64,000 nucleotides of DNA from Pseudomonas sp. Leaf58 (lineage in GTDB: Bacteria; Pseudomonadota; Gammaproteobacteria; Pseudomonadales; Pseudomonadaceae). This document shows positions 25,392 to 33,818 of this stretch, piece by piece (position 1 is the stretch's first letter; each line of letters begins with the position of its first letter). Below the pieces are notes generated by a model. The model saw nothing but the letters and a program-made list of their open reading frames with translations, searched no databases and had not been told where the DNA came from. The DNA lies in assembly GCF_003627215.1 (NCBI RefSeq), contig NZ_CP032678.1:310001-374000 (forward strand). The letters are read 5' to 3'. The position numbers and the translations under genes are program-made.

Positions 25392-25781
25392 TCAACCGAA
25401 CAGATCCGCCGTCACACCTGGTGCGGATTGTGCGTCTTGTGCGGACGGAACGGTGGGGGCGTTGGCCTCAGACGTGTTCCGATTAGTCCGCCAGGCTGTG
25501 GCCTCCTCAGGAGTTCCCAGGCGACCCGTGGCCCTGCGCATTGCACACATGGCGCCCGCTTCGGCCCAGGTGATCGCCACTGCACCGTTTTTGATGGCAA
25601 TGGCCTTTTTGCTTTGGGCGATGTCGTAGTGACTGTGATGGCGGGGTGGTGCCTGATGCCAACGCCGGGCGACGCCAATCGCGTCCGCCATCGCATGCAG
25701 CTCTTCGTCGCTGTCTGCAATCATGTGGCACATCACCATGTTGCCGAATTTGGCCTTCATGTCGTCAACGTAGACGGTCAT
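25392..25781 (-). CDS. DUF4031 family protein, 129 aa
   Basis: MTVYVDDMKAKFGNMVMCHM, then IADSDEELHAMADAIGVARR and SHYDIAQSKKAIAIKNGAV, is a near-textbook DUF4031 protein of the kind common in phages and plasmids of Pseudomonas and Burkholderia. The family has no established activity. I start at the ATG at 25781 with AAGGGA upstream; a longer frame lacks support. A TATATTG box lies about 83 bases upstream, overlapping the end of the broken gene before it. Confidence 0.85.
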   Translation of the reverse strand: MTVYVDDMKAKFGNMVMCHMIADSDEELHAMADAIGVARRWHQAPPRHHSHYDIAQSKKAIAIKNGAVAITWAEAGAMCAMRRATGRLGTPEEATAWRTNRNTSEANAPTVPSAQDAQSAPGVTADLFG

Positions 25782-25863
25782 AGAACAATCCCTTCGGGTG
25801 CTGTCTGTTTGGCTGGGCATCGAGGACGGTGAGCCACAGGGCAAACCTGTCCAACAGAGAATT

Positions 25864-25870
25864 CAATATA
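25864..25870 (-). promoter_or_regulatory. TATATTG box (minus)
   Basis: TATATTG on the minus strand, 83 bases upstream of the DUF4031 start and 45 bases after the broken upstream gene. Confidence 0.35.
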
Positions 25871-26349
25871 GCATATAAGGCGTCAACGGTCGCGGCCAGT
25901 TTCCTGCCCAGGCATCACGAGCTCTCGATGAGCAATTGATTGAGCGCGAGCAGCGGCTGATCCACCTTGTCGTGCTGGTTGATTGAGCGTTTGAACACCG
26001 CATTGAGGTCGCGATGAAAGGTGTCCAGGCGCGCCGAGAGCTCGCGTAGCAGGTTGTGTTGGCCAAGGTCGTAGTAGAGGATGACCAGGGTGCGAGCGTG
26101 CGGATCATCAGGATCTTGCGCCCTGTTTCCAGGCGATTTCGGCAGTCAACGTACAAGTCGGCATTGAAGAGCAGCGGGTTGTTTCCTGTGCCGTGACCTA
26201 CAGTCGAGCCGGCCTCCCTAATGTTCTCCAGCGAATCGAAATGCAACCCGAGGAACGTGCGATGGGTGGTACCGGTCTCGGGCTGAACGACCTCGTAGAA
26301 ATGAACTACTCCAACCAATTGCATAAGCAAATGGGTGGAGTTTCACGGG

Positions 26350-27606
26350 CTAACAGCTCCCGTCTCGGCCTGTTCCACACCGGATAGGCGCTACAGGTTT
26401 CCCATGCAGAGCCCAATTCAAAGCCACTCGTGCCGAGGCCGCGTCTCGCGGCTCGCGATGCCCACAGGGGCACTGATGAATACGCTCAGCCAGGGTCTTT
26501 TTTACTACCTGCCCGCAGGCAGGGCAGGTCTGACTTGGCTTCGCTTTTCGGGTCGGCACGTCAACGAATTCGCCACCAGTTTCCTTCACTTTGTAGCGAA
26601 TCAATTGATTGAATAATGCAGGAGCCGTATCGAGAATTTCTCGATTCAGCCCGGATTTCTGTGCAACATTTTTTCCAGGCGCTTCCAGGTTGCCCTTGGC
26701 ACTGCGGGTCATGTTCCGTACCTGCAGCTCTTCCATGGCGATCAGCGCATTGTGCTCTGCCTGGCTGGCGCTGACCTTGTGAAGAAAGTCCAGGCGCTGC
26801 CGAGACTGTTGGGCACGGGCGGCGCCAAGGGCTTTGACGGCCCGTTTCCGACGCTGCGACCCCCGCTTTTTACGCGACACGGCTTGTTGCAGCGCGGCGA
26901 TGTATTCTGCTGAACAGCGGTGGTAGCGAGGATTCTCTATCACCCGATGCCCGCCGAATTCATCGGCGATGGTCAGGAACTGGGCAACGCCCCAGTCGAT
27001 ACCCACCGCCGCGTCAGACGTACGTGTGCGCTCGATAAGTTTGGGTTCGACCGTCAACGAGAGCCACCAGGTGCCATTGCGAAACAACAGATCCGAAGCA
27101 CAGACACGCCCGCCCTGACGGGCGCGGCCCCGACAACGGATATGGCCAACACCACCGATACGCAGAGAACCGTGCTTCCAATCTGCGCCAGGGGTAAACC
27201 GCCAGCCATCACCATGGCCCTTGAAGCTGAAACCGGGGTAACGCTGCAGGGATTTGAAGCGCGGGTAACCCGGTGTTTCACCGGCTTTAATGCGCCTGAA
27301 AAATGCCTGGAACGCCTTGTCCAGTTTGCGCAAGGTCATTTGCTGGCTGGAACAGTTGGCAAACGTCCATTCGGGCAAGCTCTGCCGAATGAGGGTCAGT
27401 GACTTGCATTGATCAGCGTAGGAGATGGATTTGCCGCATTTCTGCCAGGCCTCAGTGCGTTCCTGCAGCGCGGCGTTGTAAAGTTGCTGATGACTGCGCA
27501 GCAGTTCGAGCAGCAGGATTTCCTGCTGTTTCGAGGGGTAGAGCTTATAGCTCACCTTGCGCTTTTCAGTGTCATCGGCCAAGATGGTACCATGACTCAA
27601 ATCCAT
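26350..27606 (-). CDS. tnpB: TnpB, RNA-guided nuclease of IS200/IS605, 418 aa
   Basis: YKLYPSKQQEILLLELLRSH at the start and a helix-turn-helix region precede the RuvC-like core. Its acidic residues are visible in VGIDWGVAQFLT (Asp), IAMEELQVRNM (Glu) and HREPRDAAS (Asp). A zinc ribbon (CPACG and HQCPCG) sits between the last two. All catalytic positions look intact. TnpB cuts DNA under guidance of an omega-RNA made from its own 3' end and the adjoining IS end, here the left end at 26339-26400. It starts divergently from tnpA with overlapping 5' ends. Confidence 0.92.
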   Translation of the reverse strand: MDLSHGTILADDTEKRKVSYKLYPSKQQEILLLELLRSHQQLYNAALQERTEAWQKCGKSISYADQCKSLTLIRQSLPEWTFANCSSQQMTLRKLDKAFQAFFRRIKAGETPGYPRFKSLQRYPGFSFKGHGDGWRFTPGADWKHGSLRIGGVGHIRCRGRARQGGRVCASDLLFRNGTWWLSLTVEPKLIERTRTSDAAVGIDWGVAQFLTIADEFGGHRVIENPRYHRCSAEYIAALQQAVSRKKRGSQRRKRAVKALGAARAQQSRQRLDFLHKVSASQAEHNALIAMEELQVRNMTRSAKGNLEAPGKNVAQKSGLNREILDTAPALFNQLIRYKVKETGGEFVDVPTRKAKPSQTCPACGQVVKKTLAERIHQCPCGHREPRDAASARVALNWALHGKPVAPIRCGTGRDGSC

Positions 27607-28008
27607 GTAAACACCCTAAACCATTGCGCGCATTCACTCAACTATCATTTGGTTATGGTGACTAAATACCGCAAAAAATGCCTGACCGGAGCGATGCTCG
27701 ATGAGTTTTCGCAACAGGCCCGTGAACGCTGCTTGGCGTGGGGCGGAGAGGCGAAGGAAATCAATGGTGAGGTCGACCATGTTCACCTGCTGATCGAGCT
27801 GCCTCCGTCAGTGGCCATCGCTGATTTTGTCAACGCCTTGAAGACGGGCACCAGTCGACGCCTGCGAAATCTCTTTGCCGACCACCTGGCTCAGTTTTAC
27901 CAGAAGCCAACGCTATGGAGTCGAAGCTATTTCATCGCGAGCTGCGGAGGCGCCCCGCTGGAGGTGATCAAACAGTACGTGCAACAACAGGAAAGACCTG
28001 GGCACTGA
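27592..28008 (+). CDS. tnpA: TnpA, Y1 HUH transposase of IS200/IS605, 138 aa
   Basis: The ATG at 27592 gives NTLNHCAHSLNYHLVMVTKY, the usual start. The metal-binding HUH is in VDHVHLLIEL and the nucleophilic tyrosine in VIKQYVQQQE. The length matches active members. The enzyme excises and inserts the element as single-stranded DNA at a short target without duplication. A longer upstream reading of the frame lies inside tnpB and is not real. Confidence 0.92.
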   Translation: MTQIHVNTLNHCAHSLNYHLVMVTKYRKKCLTGAMLDEFSQQARERCLAWGGEAKEINGEVDHVHLLIELPPSVAIADFVNALKTGTSRRLRNLFADHLAQFYQKPTLWSRSYFIASCGGAPLEVIKQYVQQQERPGH

Positions 28009-28162
28009 CGTGCCCGCGATTCCCCTCCACCCAATTCCATTGGAAATGGATGGAGCCCCCTCGCTTCAGGTGGGCATTGAGTCCTCCTTGTTATCCATCT
28101 CGATTATAGTGATAATTGGTTGATCGGAAAAGCCGACCATTTCCCCGACCGCCCGGTGCCTC

Positions 28163-28387
28163 ATGAAAATTTCGACCTTGATCTTGGGCCTGACCTTGGC
28201 CTACTCCGCACTGTACGCTCATGCCGGTGACAAGCCGGCGCCGATCGAACTGCCTGCCATCCACATCACGGCGCCAGCGCCTGATGCGACAGAGACGCTC
28301 CAGACCACGGATGCTGAGCTTGCAGCTGATCAAGCAGACGAGCAACCAGCAAATGATGAGAAAGCCGGCAAGCCCATCATCTACTGA
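28163..28387 (+). CDS. Small exported protein, 74 aa
   Basis: MKISTLILGLTLAYSALYAHA is a Sec signal peptide with A-H-A cleavage. The mature part of about 53 residues is acidic and Ala/Pro-rich (PAPIELPAIHITAPAPDATE) with no cysteines, so it is probably a small periplasmic peptide. No family is recognised. A divergent -10 box for the split gene lies close upstream. Confidence 0.6.
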   Translation: MKISTLILGLTLAYSALYAHAGDKPAPIELPAIHITAPAPDATETLQTTDAELAADQADEQPANDEKAGKPIIY

Positions 28388-28529
28388 GCGCCTATGAAGT
28401 CGCCCCATGCGTTATCAACGGGCTTCTTAGGTCAAGCTCCGGGTTTACCCTGCGCCTGGCGCGGTACGCTGCCATCGGCATGAGCCCATCGGATGGCTGA
28501 AAACACTGGGGCAGTAACTCCTTAAGTGA

Positions 28530-28536
28530 TATATTG
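28530..28536 (+). promoter_or_regulatory. TATATTG box
   Basis: TATATTG lies 27 bases before the start of the ProQ/FinO-domain gene, with GAGGAG between. Confidence 0.4.
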
Positions 28537-28562
28537 GGTTGAAGCCCAAAGAGGAGACCGCC

Positions 28563-28934
28563 ATGCTCGGCCCCATTACAGCTCAGCGACGCAAAAGAAA
28601 GCATGAACGCACTCTGTCCCTGCTCTCGACCATTCAACAGCATTACCCGCTTGCCTTCCCGCCCAAGAACACCACCCCGGTGTACCCCCTGAATCCTGGC
28701 ATTGAAAACGAACTCAAGCACGGCCTGGCCGTGCGGCAGATTGAAGCCTCCGAGGATGAAATCCAGCTGGTGCTGGCCCACTGGTGTGGCCAGAAGTTCT
28801 ACTTGAAGGCCTTTGAAAACCAGACCTTCCGCGTCGACCTGACAGGGTTCGAGACGTTCCCGCTCACACAGGAGGAAAAGGAGCGGGCGTTTGAACGCAA
28901 AAAAAATCTGCTGAAGAAGAGGGCCCAGGCATGA
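28563..28934 (+). CDS. ProQ/FinO-domain RNA chaperone-like protein, 123 aa
   Basis: GAGGAG precedes the ATG. The sequence HYPLAFPPKNTTPVYPLNPG, then IENELKHGL, VLAHWCGQKFYLKAF and FRVDLTGFE, is the FinO/ProQ fold ('FP..F......PL..Gi...l......L...l......Y.......R..L.G'). A basic C-terminal helix (ERKKNLLKKRAQA) completes it. FinO on F-like plasmids binds the FinP antisense RNA; ProQ binds structured small RNAs. A target on this replicon is inferred only. It overlaps the next gene by ATGA. Confidence 0.82.
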   Translation: MLGPITAQRRKRKHERTLSLLSTIQQHYPLAFPPKNTTPVYPLNPGIENELKHGLAVRQIEASEDEIQLVLAHWCGQKFYLKAFENQTFRVDLTGFETFPLTQEEKERAFERKKNLLKKRAQA

Positions 28935-29494
28935 GCTGCAGCCTGGATGACGTCAACCTCATCATTGTCCACCAGGGGCAGAAGCGTTATTGGGCAGGGG
29001 TCAAGACCTGTGGCCATATCCTGATGGACGAACGCCTGGGGTTGTGGGCAGATAACCCGGAACCGGATCTGTCGTGGATCTCGAAGTCGACCTGGGGAGA
29101 AATGCTGGAGGCCATTGAGACACCGTTGGTAGAGCCGGTGTATGGGAGCATCACGGTCGATTTCGATGCGAAGCACATCATCGATCGCTCAGGCTTCGGC
29201 CTTTTTTTCGACTTGAACCTGTCCTGGCTGGCCTTGACCTGGCGCCTCCCCCGAGAAGCCCCAGTCACCAAGAAATCCTTGCGGGGGCATTTGCGAGCAG
29301 GGCGCGTGCAGTTGATCGAAGCGTGCGACTTGCGTGATGCTTGCCGGACAGGCGAAGTATTTCCCGCCCTCCTGCCGAAAGCCGAGGCGTTTGCCGAGGA
29401 CAAGCTGGCTATTGGCTCCTGGTATGCACGGTTCAAGCTACCAGAGGGATGGGTGTACTGCGCAGCAGTAGAGGATGACGGCGTCGCGGGCTAA
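28931..29494 (+). CDS. Hypothetical protein, 187 aa
   Basis: It is translationally coupled to the ProQ/FinO-domain gene by a four-base overlap. The product starts MSCSLDDVNLIIVHQGQKRY and is a soluble mixed alpha/beta protein. I recognise no family. The coupling suggests it acts with the RNA-binding protein. It is convergent with the 29491 gene and the two stops overlap. Confidence 0.65.
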   Translation: MSCSLDDVNLIIVHQGQKRYWAGVKTCGHILMDERLGLWADNPEPDLSWISKSTWGEMLEAIETPLVEPVYGSITVDFDAKHIIDRSGFGLFFDLNLSWLALTWRLPREAPVTKKSLRGHLRAGRVQLIEACDLRDACRTGEVFPALLPKAEAFAEDKLAIGSWYARFKLPEGWVYCAAVEDDGVAG

Positions 29495-29955
29495 AGCCCA
29501 AGATCCAGGGCCAGCGCTTCGACCACCAGGTCGCTCTGCATGTGCTGCACGAATCGGGGCTCTCGGGTCAGCTTGTAGAGCTTGAGCAGGGTGGCGTCAT
29601 TGAAGGGGCTTGGGTCAAGACTGGAAAGGTCGTGGCGCATCAGCAGTGTCCCGCACCAGGCCTGGTGCAATTCACGCCACGACCTTTGCTTGAGTGAGGC
29701 GGGGATGCGATCGAGGTAAAGCCCTACGGCTTGCTCTGCCGGCACCGCCTGGCCATCCATGGGTTTGCCTGACAAGACGCTTACGACTGCACGTTCGAGC
29801 CGTACGCCCAAGTCCAGCAGCATGTCCTGGTACTCCCTGAACAAGGGGAAGCCGTCCTTCATGCGAAAAAGGGTGTGGTAGTTGTATTTGAAGGCGAGAA
29901 TATTTTTGAAGGCGAGGGTCGCTACAGCCTCATCGATCCAGTCATTGGTCAGCAC
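29491..29955 (-). CDS. Short tail-motif protein (ends ALDLGL), 154 aa
   Basis: At 154 residues this is the smallest protein in the window with the shared C-terminal rule (EALALDLGL). The body is helical and does not contain the VYNxG or NLFSxF cores, so the tail is present on a protein with little other similarity to the large paralogs. It starts with a GTG at 29955 that overlaps the stop of a 40-codon gene (GTGCTGA), so translation is coupled. Confidence 0.7.
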   Translation of the reverse strand: MLTNDWIDEAVATLAFKNILAFKYNYHTLFRMKDGFPLFREYQDMLLDLGVRLERAVVSVLSGKPMDGQAVPAEQAVGLYLDRIPASLKQRSWRELHQAWCGTLLMRHDLSSLDPSPFNDATLLKLYKLTREPRFVQHMQSDLVVEALALDLGL

Positions 29956-30071
29956 TGAGTCTCTAACTGCGCGATACCGTCGCGCCGAACTTCAACCGCT
30001 GAGAGCGGGCTACGCAGAATCAGGTTGTCCAGGTGGCGCAGGGCACAGGCTACATCGTCAATGCTGTTCAC
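29949..30071 (-). CDS. Very small protein, 40 aa, coupled to tail-motif gene
   Basis: A GTG at 30071 has an ideal AAGGAG 6 bases upstream and opens NSIDDVACALRHLDNLILRS, ending QLETQC. The stop overlaps the start of the 154-residue tail-motif protein. The strong ribosome site and coupling argue that it is translated, either as a peptide or as a leader that loads ribosomes onto the next gene. Confidence 0.55.
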   Translation of the reverse strand: MNSIDDVACALRHLDNLILRSPLSAVEVRRDGIAQLETQC

Positions 30072-30143
30072 TTAAAGCTCCTTTGGCGCAGTGCTCATAT
30101 TGTACTGATGCCCTGGTATCCCGAGTGAAGGGCACCTTAAACA

Positions 30144-30167
30144 AAAACGAAACAAGAGTTTCGTTTT
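30144..30167 (-). terminator. Terminator-like hairpin
   Basis: AAAACGAAAC and GTTTCGTTTT form a perfect 10-bp inverted repeat around AAGA. It follows the stop of the gene at 30210-31145; the stem is A/T-rich at its base. Confidence 0.6.
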
Positions 30168-30209
30168 CATGGGTTTTTCGCCTTGTTTGCGAAGATTCGA
30201 AGCAGGAGC

Positions 30210-31145
30210 TTAGTTTTTGATTTCCTGCAGCTGTATTGGAACAGCCCTGAACCCTGGCTCTGCATGCACCAATTCAATGGTCAGCACGCCATCAGACAAA
30301 ACTGCTGTGATGTCACGAATCACCTTGGCAGAGGCGTACTCGATATCCGCATTCCCCATTCGGTAGGAGCGGGCCTTGCCCATATTGGCACTTTCCGTGA
30401 GCAGGCAGGTTAACTGCATGGACAAATAGCCATAGTGCTCATGCGCATATCGAGACATGCTGCCATTGAGCGCATCATCTTCGTTAAAGCCCGGCAGGGA
30501 CATAAGCCAGGTGCGCAACATTTCACGGGCATGCTCACTCAGGATTTGGTTATGCGATAATGCGACATAGCCATCGAGTGTAAGGAATTTGCGATAGGAA
30601 GTAATGTTGAGCTCCAGTTCCCCTTTATCGCGAAGCTCAACGAGGGCGGCATGAAGCGGTTTGGCCATGGTCATGGCGCGTGAAGACCACAGATCTCCCT
30701 CCTCAGCGCCCTCATTCGAGCTCCCTAGCCAGGCTTTTACCCAGACATTTAGGTCATTTGCCGAGCAGCTGCTCCAGCGCAAGTGCGCCAGTTCTTGTGC
30801 CTGCTCCTCGCGGAGTTCTGGCCTGATACCTTGCAAGTACAGCCTCAGATTTTCGATCAAGAACCCCTTTGAAAACGCCTCTACCGAAAAAAGCACCCTG
30901 GTACCATCGTGCCTGACGGAAAGTTCACTGGGATCCACGTCACCCAGAGGGATTTTCAGGCGGGTTGTGTTGCCCAGGGCGTGCACAGCAAATCGATCCG
31001 CCAGAGGATCTATTTCGTAATCCCGGAGGGAGAAGGGCTTCTTGGTGCCAGCGACCTCATCAAACAGGTCAACTACTGCCGTGGTGAGCAGCTCAAAACC
31101 TTTGCCTGCCTTGTAAAATGCATCGCGAATTGGGGACTTATTCAT
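30210..31145 (-). CDS. Hypothetical protein, 311 aa
   Basis: The protein starts MNKSPIRDAFYKAGKGFELL and appears soluble, with alternating helical and strand segments. Its end (VPIQLQEIKN) does not match the shared tail. No family is recognised. It lies 20 bases after the MscS-type channel gene on the same strand and is probably co-transcribed with it, with transcription ending at the 30144 hairpin. Confidence 0.7.
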   Translation of the reverse strand: MNKSPIRDAFYKAGKGFELLTTAVVDLFDEVAGTKKPFSLRDYEIDPLADRFAVHALGNTTRLKIPLGDVDPSELSVRHDGTRVLFSVEAFSKGFLIENLRLYLQGIRPELREEQAQELAHLRWSSCSANDLNVWVKAWLGSSNEGAEEGDLWSSRAMTMAKPLHAALVELRDKGELELNITSYRKFLTLDGYVALSHNQILSEHAREMLRTWLMSLPGFNEDDALNGSMSRYAHEHYGYLSMQLTCLLTESANMGKARSYRMGNADIEYASAKVIRDITAVLSDGVLTIELVHAEPGFRAVPIQLQEIKN

Positions 31146-31164
31146 GGAAAGATCTCTCTTGTTT

Positions 31165-32439
31165 TTATGAGGGGATGTTTGAACGTGTGCCCAGCATCAT
31201 CAGATCGCGACCCGTGGGTTGCTGGTGAACGGCTAGGCCGAATTCTGGCATGATTGCCAATATATGGTCAAAGATATCAGCCTGGATCTTCTCATACTCC
31301 GTCCAGACGGAAGTGTTGGTGAAGGCATAGATCTCAATGGGAAGTCCATGTGGTGTTGGATTCATGTGCCGGCACATGAGGGTGCGATCTTGGTGGATCC
31401 CAGGGTGGTTGCGCAGGTACAGCTCCAGGTACGCCCGGAAGCTGCCCAGATTGGTGATCCTGCGGGTATTGACCAGCTCGCGGCTATCGGCGGGCAGGTT
31501 TTGATTCCAAAGCTCCAGCTCGGTCTCCTTGGCCTTCAGGTAATCCTTGAGCAGGCCGAAGCGGCTGAGGTTGGCTTTTTCCGCCTCATCCATGAAATGC
31601 ACGGTGGATTGATCGATGTAAAAGGCTTTTTTGATCCTGCGGCTATTGGACTGGGTCATCTGGCGATACGACACGAAGCTTTCTGTGATCAATTTATTTA
31701 TGGGTATGCTAGAAATTGAGAGATCGTAATTCTCCACTCGCACTGTATGTAAAGCAATATCGATAACCACGCCATCGGCATTGAATTGATCCATTTTAAT
31801 CCAGTCGCCGAGCTTCACCATTCCCCCGGCATTGATCTGCACCGCCGCTACGGTTGAAAGAATGGTGCCCTGGAAAATCAACAGCAGCACGGCAGCGAGG
31901 GCACCCAGGCCTGACAAGAGAATCAGTGGCGATCGGTCTACCAGGGTCGCGATGCAGAGGATCAGGGTGACGATGGCCAATAGCAGGCGGATGACCTGGA
32001 TGTAGCCCTTCATCGACCGAAACTTGGCCGAGGGGCGCCTTTGATACAGGGCATGGGCCATGTCCAGCAAGCCCGACAGGAACAGGGCGAAGCACAGGAT
32101 GATAAAGGCGCTGCAGACATTGTTGGTGACCGTCATGGCGGCCTTGGGCAGCCCAGGGATAAAACCCACGCCGGTTGCCAGAATCCAGGCGGGAACCACG
32201 TTGGAGAGGTGTGAGATAACCTTGTGGGGCAGGCCACGACTGTTGGACTCAAACACGGTCAGGTGCAATACATGACTGATCCCCCGCACGATGACACCTT
32301 TGAGCGCGAGGTTTGCCAGCCAGGCGCCCAGTAGGAGTAGGGCGCAGAGGGCTGCTGTATAAGCCAGTGGATAGTCTTGCAGCCAGGTGATACAGGCGGA
32401 AAATTGATCGTACAGCGGCAGTGCTGAGAGGGTTGTCAT
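31165..32439 (-). CDS. YbdG-like mechanosensitive channel (MscS family), 424 aa
   Basis: About five transmembrane segments in the first 200 residues are followed by the MscS pore and beta domain: LLSGLGALAAVLLLIFQGTI, then MVKLGDWIKMDQFNADGVVI and VRVENYDLSISSIPINKLI. The long C-terminal insert (ADSRELVNTRRITNLGSFRA, then LIEIYAFTN-like strand) and overall length are those of E. coli YbdG (MscM). It opens on membrane tension and protects from osmotic downshift. Chromosomal versions exist in most hosts, so this is an accessory copy. A TATATTG box lies 23 bases upstream. Confidence 0.88.
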   Translation of the reverse strand: MTTLSALPLYDQFSACITWLQDYPLAYTAALCALLLLGAWLANLALKGVIVRGISHVLHLTVFESNSRGLPHKVISHLSNVVPAWILATGVGFIPGLPKAAMTVTNNVCSAFIILCFALFLSGLLDMAHALYQRRPSAKFRSMKGYIQVIRLLLAIVTLILCIATLVDRSPLILLSGLGALAAVLLLIFQGTILSTVAAVQINAGGMVKLGDWIKMDQFNADGVVIDIALHTVRVENYDLSISSIPINKLITESFVSYRQMTQSNSRRIKKAFYIDQSTVHFMDEAEKANLSRFGLLKDYLKAKETELELWNQNLPADSRELVNTRRITNLGSFRAYLELYLRNHPGIHQDRTLMCRHMNPTPHGLPIEIYAFTNTSVWTEYEKIQADIFDHILAIMPEFGLAVHQQPTGRDLMMLGTRSNIPS

Positions 32440-32461
32440 GGCTTTACTGGATTTTCGTTAT

Positions 32462-32468
32462 CAATATA
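32462..32468 (-). promoter_or_regulatory. TATATTG box (minus)
   Basis: TATATTG on the minus strand, 23 bases before the MscS-type gene start. Confidence 0.4.
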
Positions 32469-32514
32469 CGCTATAGACAACAATTCTATCCAAATGGTCA
32501 CGGGGTAGATAGGA

Positions 32515-33123
32515 CTATCTGTTGATACGCTCGATGAGGTTTCGTGGCATGAATGTGAGCGCTTGCCAGCAGTCTGGAAGCGCGAACCGTTGAAAGATGC
32601 GATTGCGCAGGCCAGTCATGCCCCTTGCATCAGAGCGACACAGGCTGATGAAGGTGAGCGGGCAGTTGATGACTTTGGCAAAGTCAGCCCTAAGAGAGGC
32701 TTCCACGCGCTGATCAGCAAACACGCACGCGATCACGATCTCGCTCACGGTGCTGTTCTCAAGGATCTCCAGGATCTGGGCACGGACTGCAGCGCAATCA
32801 CCGATCACCACTTGCCACACTACAACACAACCCAAGGCGGAGCCTCCGGGATCGACATAGCGATGCACCACGTTGGCAAATGACTGACCCAAGGTGACGT
32901 ACTGCTTCATCCAGTACACCAGCACGCCTTCTGTGCTGGCAGGCGCCAAGCGATCCAGCAGCAGATCGGCTTCTTCAGCCATCAATGACCATGTTGTAGG
33001 CGTGCAGTGATCTCGGATCCTCTGGTTCAGCGCTGAGATGGCCAGGTAGAGTGCATCCGCCGCATCCTCGCACTCGGGGTCGGCCAGCGCCTGGATAACC
33101 TCATGCAGAGACAGCGTCGACAT
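32515..33123 (-). CDS. Hypothetical protein, 202 aa
   Basis: I start at the ATG at 33123 (MSTLSLHEVIQALADPECED); the longer frame overlaps the preceding gene and lacks support. The protein is soluble and helical, rich in Cys and Val (GCVVVWQVVIGDCAAVRAQI). It ends NLIERINR, not the shared tail. It follows the 33128 gene by four bases, so they form an operon. Family unknown. Confidence 0.65.
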   Translation of the reverse strand: MSTLSLHEVIQALADPECEDAADALYLAISALNQRIRDHCTPTTWSLMAEEADLLLDRLAPASTEGVLVYWMKQYVTLGQSFANVVHRYVDPGGSALGCVVVWQVVIGDCAAVRAQILEILENSTVSEIVIACVFADQRVEASLRADFAKVINCPLTFISLCRSDARGMTGLRNRIFQRFALPDCWQALTFMPRNLIERINR

Positions 33124-33127
33124 GGAA

Positions 33128-33688
33128 TTAGTGCAGCTGGCTTCTGGAAGGTGAGCCTTCCTGGGCCGGAACATGCAGTCGGGCCATGATCTGGTCGATA
33201 TGCGCCATATGCAATTCGGTCACGAAGACGTCCAGGTCGATGTTGTGCAGGCGGAACACGGCTGCCGACTCGTCGCCCAGGTTCAGGTGGTGGCAATACA
33301 GGTGATGCTTGAACTCGGCGGGAGAGGCGGCCTTGAGGTGCTCAACCGTTTCGGCAAACTGCTCGATCCAGGCCTCGGTTTCAGCGTACTTCTCCGGCGA
33401 ATAACCTTCAGCCTCCTGGCCAAAGCGGAAGCGACTTTCCTTGAGCGAGTCCTGTAGCAGGCACAGCGTGCTGTACACCGACTCGTCGGGCGCGGCATCG
33501 AGCGACTGCTGGATCTGTTCGCAGATCAGCTCTGGCGCGGTGCTTAGGCGTTTAAAGCGCGCATAGCATGCCGCAAAGTCTGCCGGCGCATCGTCCGTAG
33601 GGATAAAGACCTGGATGTTTCGGTGCTGCCCAGCATGAAGAATGATGCCAGAGAACGCCTTTTGTTCATCATCGTAGAGCATATGCAT
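33128..33688 (-). CDS. Hypothetical protein, 186 aa
   Basis: The product MHMLYDDEQKAFSGIILHAG is soluble and acidic with a His-rich middle (EFKHHLYCHHLNLGDESAAV). No family is recognised. First gene of a two-gene minus-strand operon with the 202-residue protein. A TATATTG box lies 28 bases upstream. Confidence 0.7.
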   Translation of the reverse strand: MHMLYDDEQKAFSGIILHAGQHRNIQVFIPTDDAPADFAACYARFKRLSTAPELICEQIQQSLDAAPDESVYSTLCLLQDSLKESRFRFGQEAEGYSPEKYAETEAWIEQFAETVEHLKAASPAEFKHHLYCHHLNLGDESAAVFRLHNIDLDVFVTELHMAHIDQIMARLHVPAQEGSPSRSQLH

Positions 33689-33715
33689 GAGTCAGTCCCC
33701 GAATGAGAGTTCGGC

Positions 33716-33722
33716 CAATATA
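33716..33722 (-). promoter_or_regulatory. TATATTG box (minus)
   Basis: TATATTG on the minus strand, 28 bases before the start at 33688. Confidence 0.4.
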
Positions 33723-33818
33723 GAGATAAAGCTTTCGGATCGCAAGGGGCCGGCGCGGTCTGTTTGCCAAGCGATCACCTTCCGCCATAAACTGAAATCA
33801 AAAAGAGCTTCAATATCC

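Larger units (their letters stand above)
26339..28073. mobile_element. IS200/IS605-type element, about 1.73 kb
   Basis: The element contains divergent tnpA (plus) and tnpB (minus). The ends are placed by rejoining the interrupted gene: both junctions share GGTGG, so the limits are uncertain by about five bases. Subterminal hairpins are visible at both ends: ACGGG and CCCGT around 26344-26364, and CCATT and AATGG within CTCCA...TGGAG around 28024-28055. There is no inverted terminal repeat or target duplication, as expected for the family. Confidence 0.85.
25915..28077 (-). pseudogene. Gene split by IS605 insertion after codon 3, also frameshifted
   Basis: On the minus strand a TATAAT box, AAGGAGG and an ATG at 28077 are followed by only three codons (Met-Pro-Thr) before the IS. 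The coding sequence resumes at about 26338, in the same frame (HLLMQLVGVVHFYEVVQPE). It then loses frame in the short C-run near 26121. Restoring one base gives TLVILYYDLGQHNLLRELSA and a natural stop at 25915. The reconstructed product is about 140 residues, soluble and of unknown family. So the gene carries two independent lesions. Confidence 0.75.

Noticed and set aside
31258..31264. CAATATA/TATATTG heptamer near 31258
   Set aside because: It lies inside the MscS-type coding sequence, so I did not count it with the upstream boxes.
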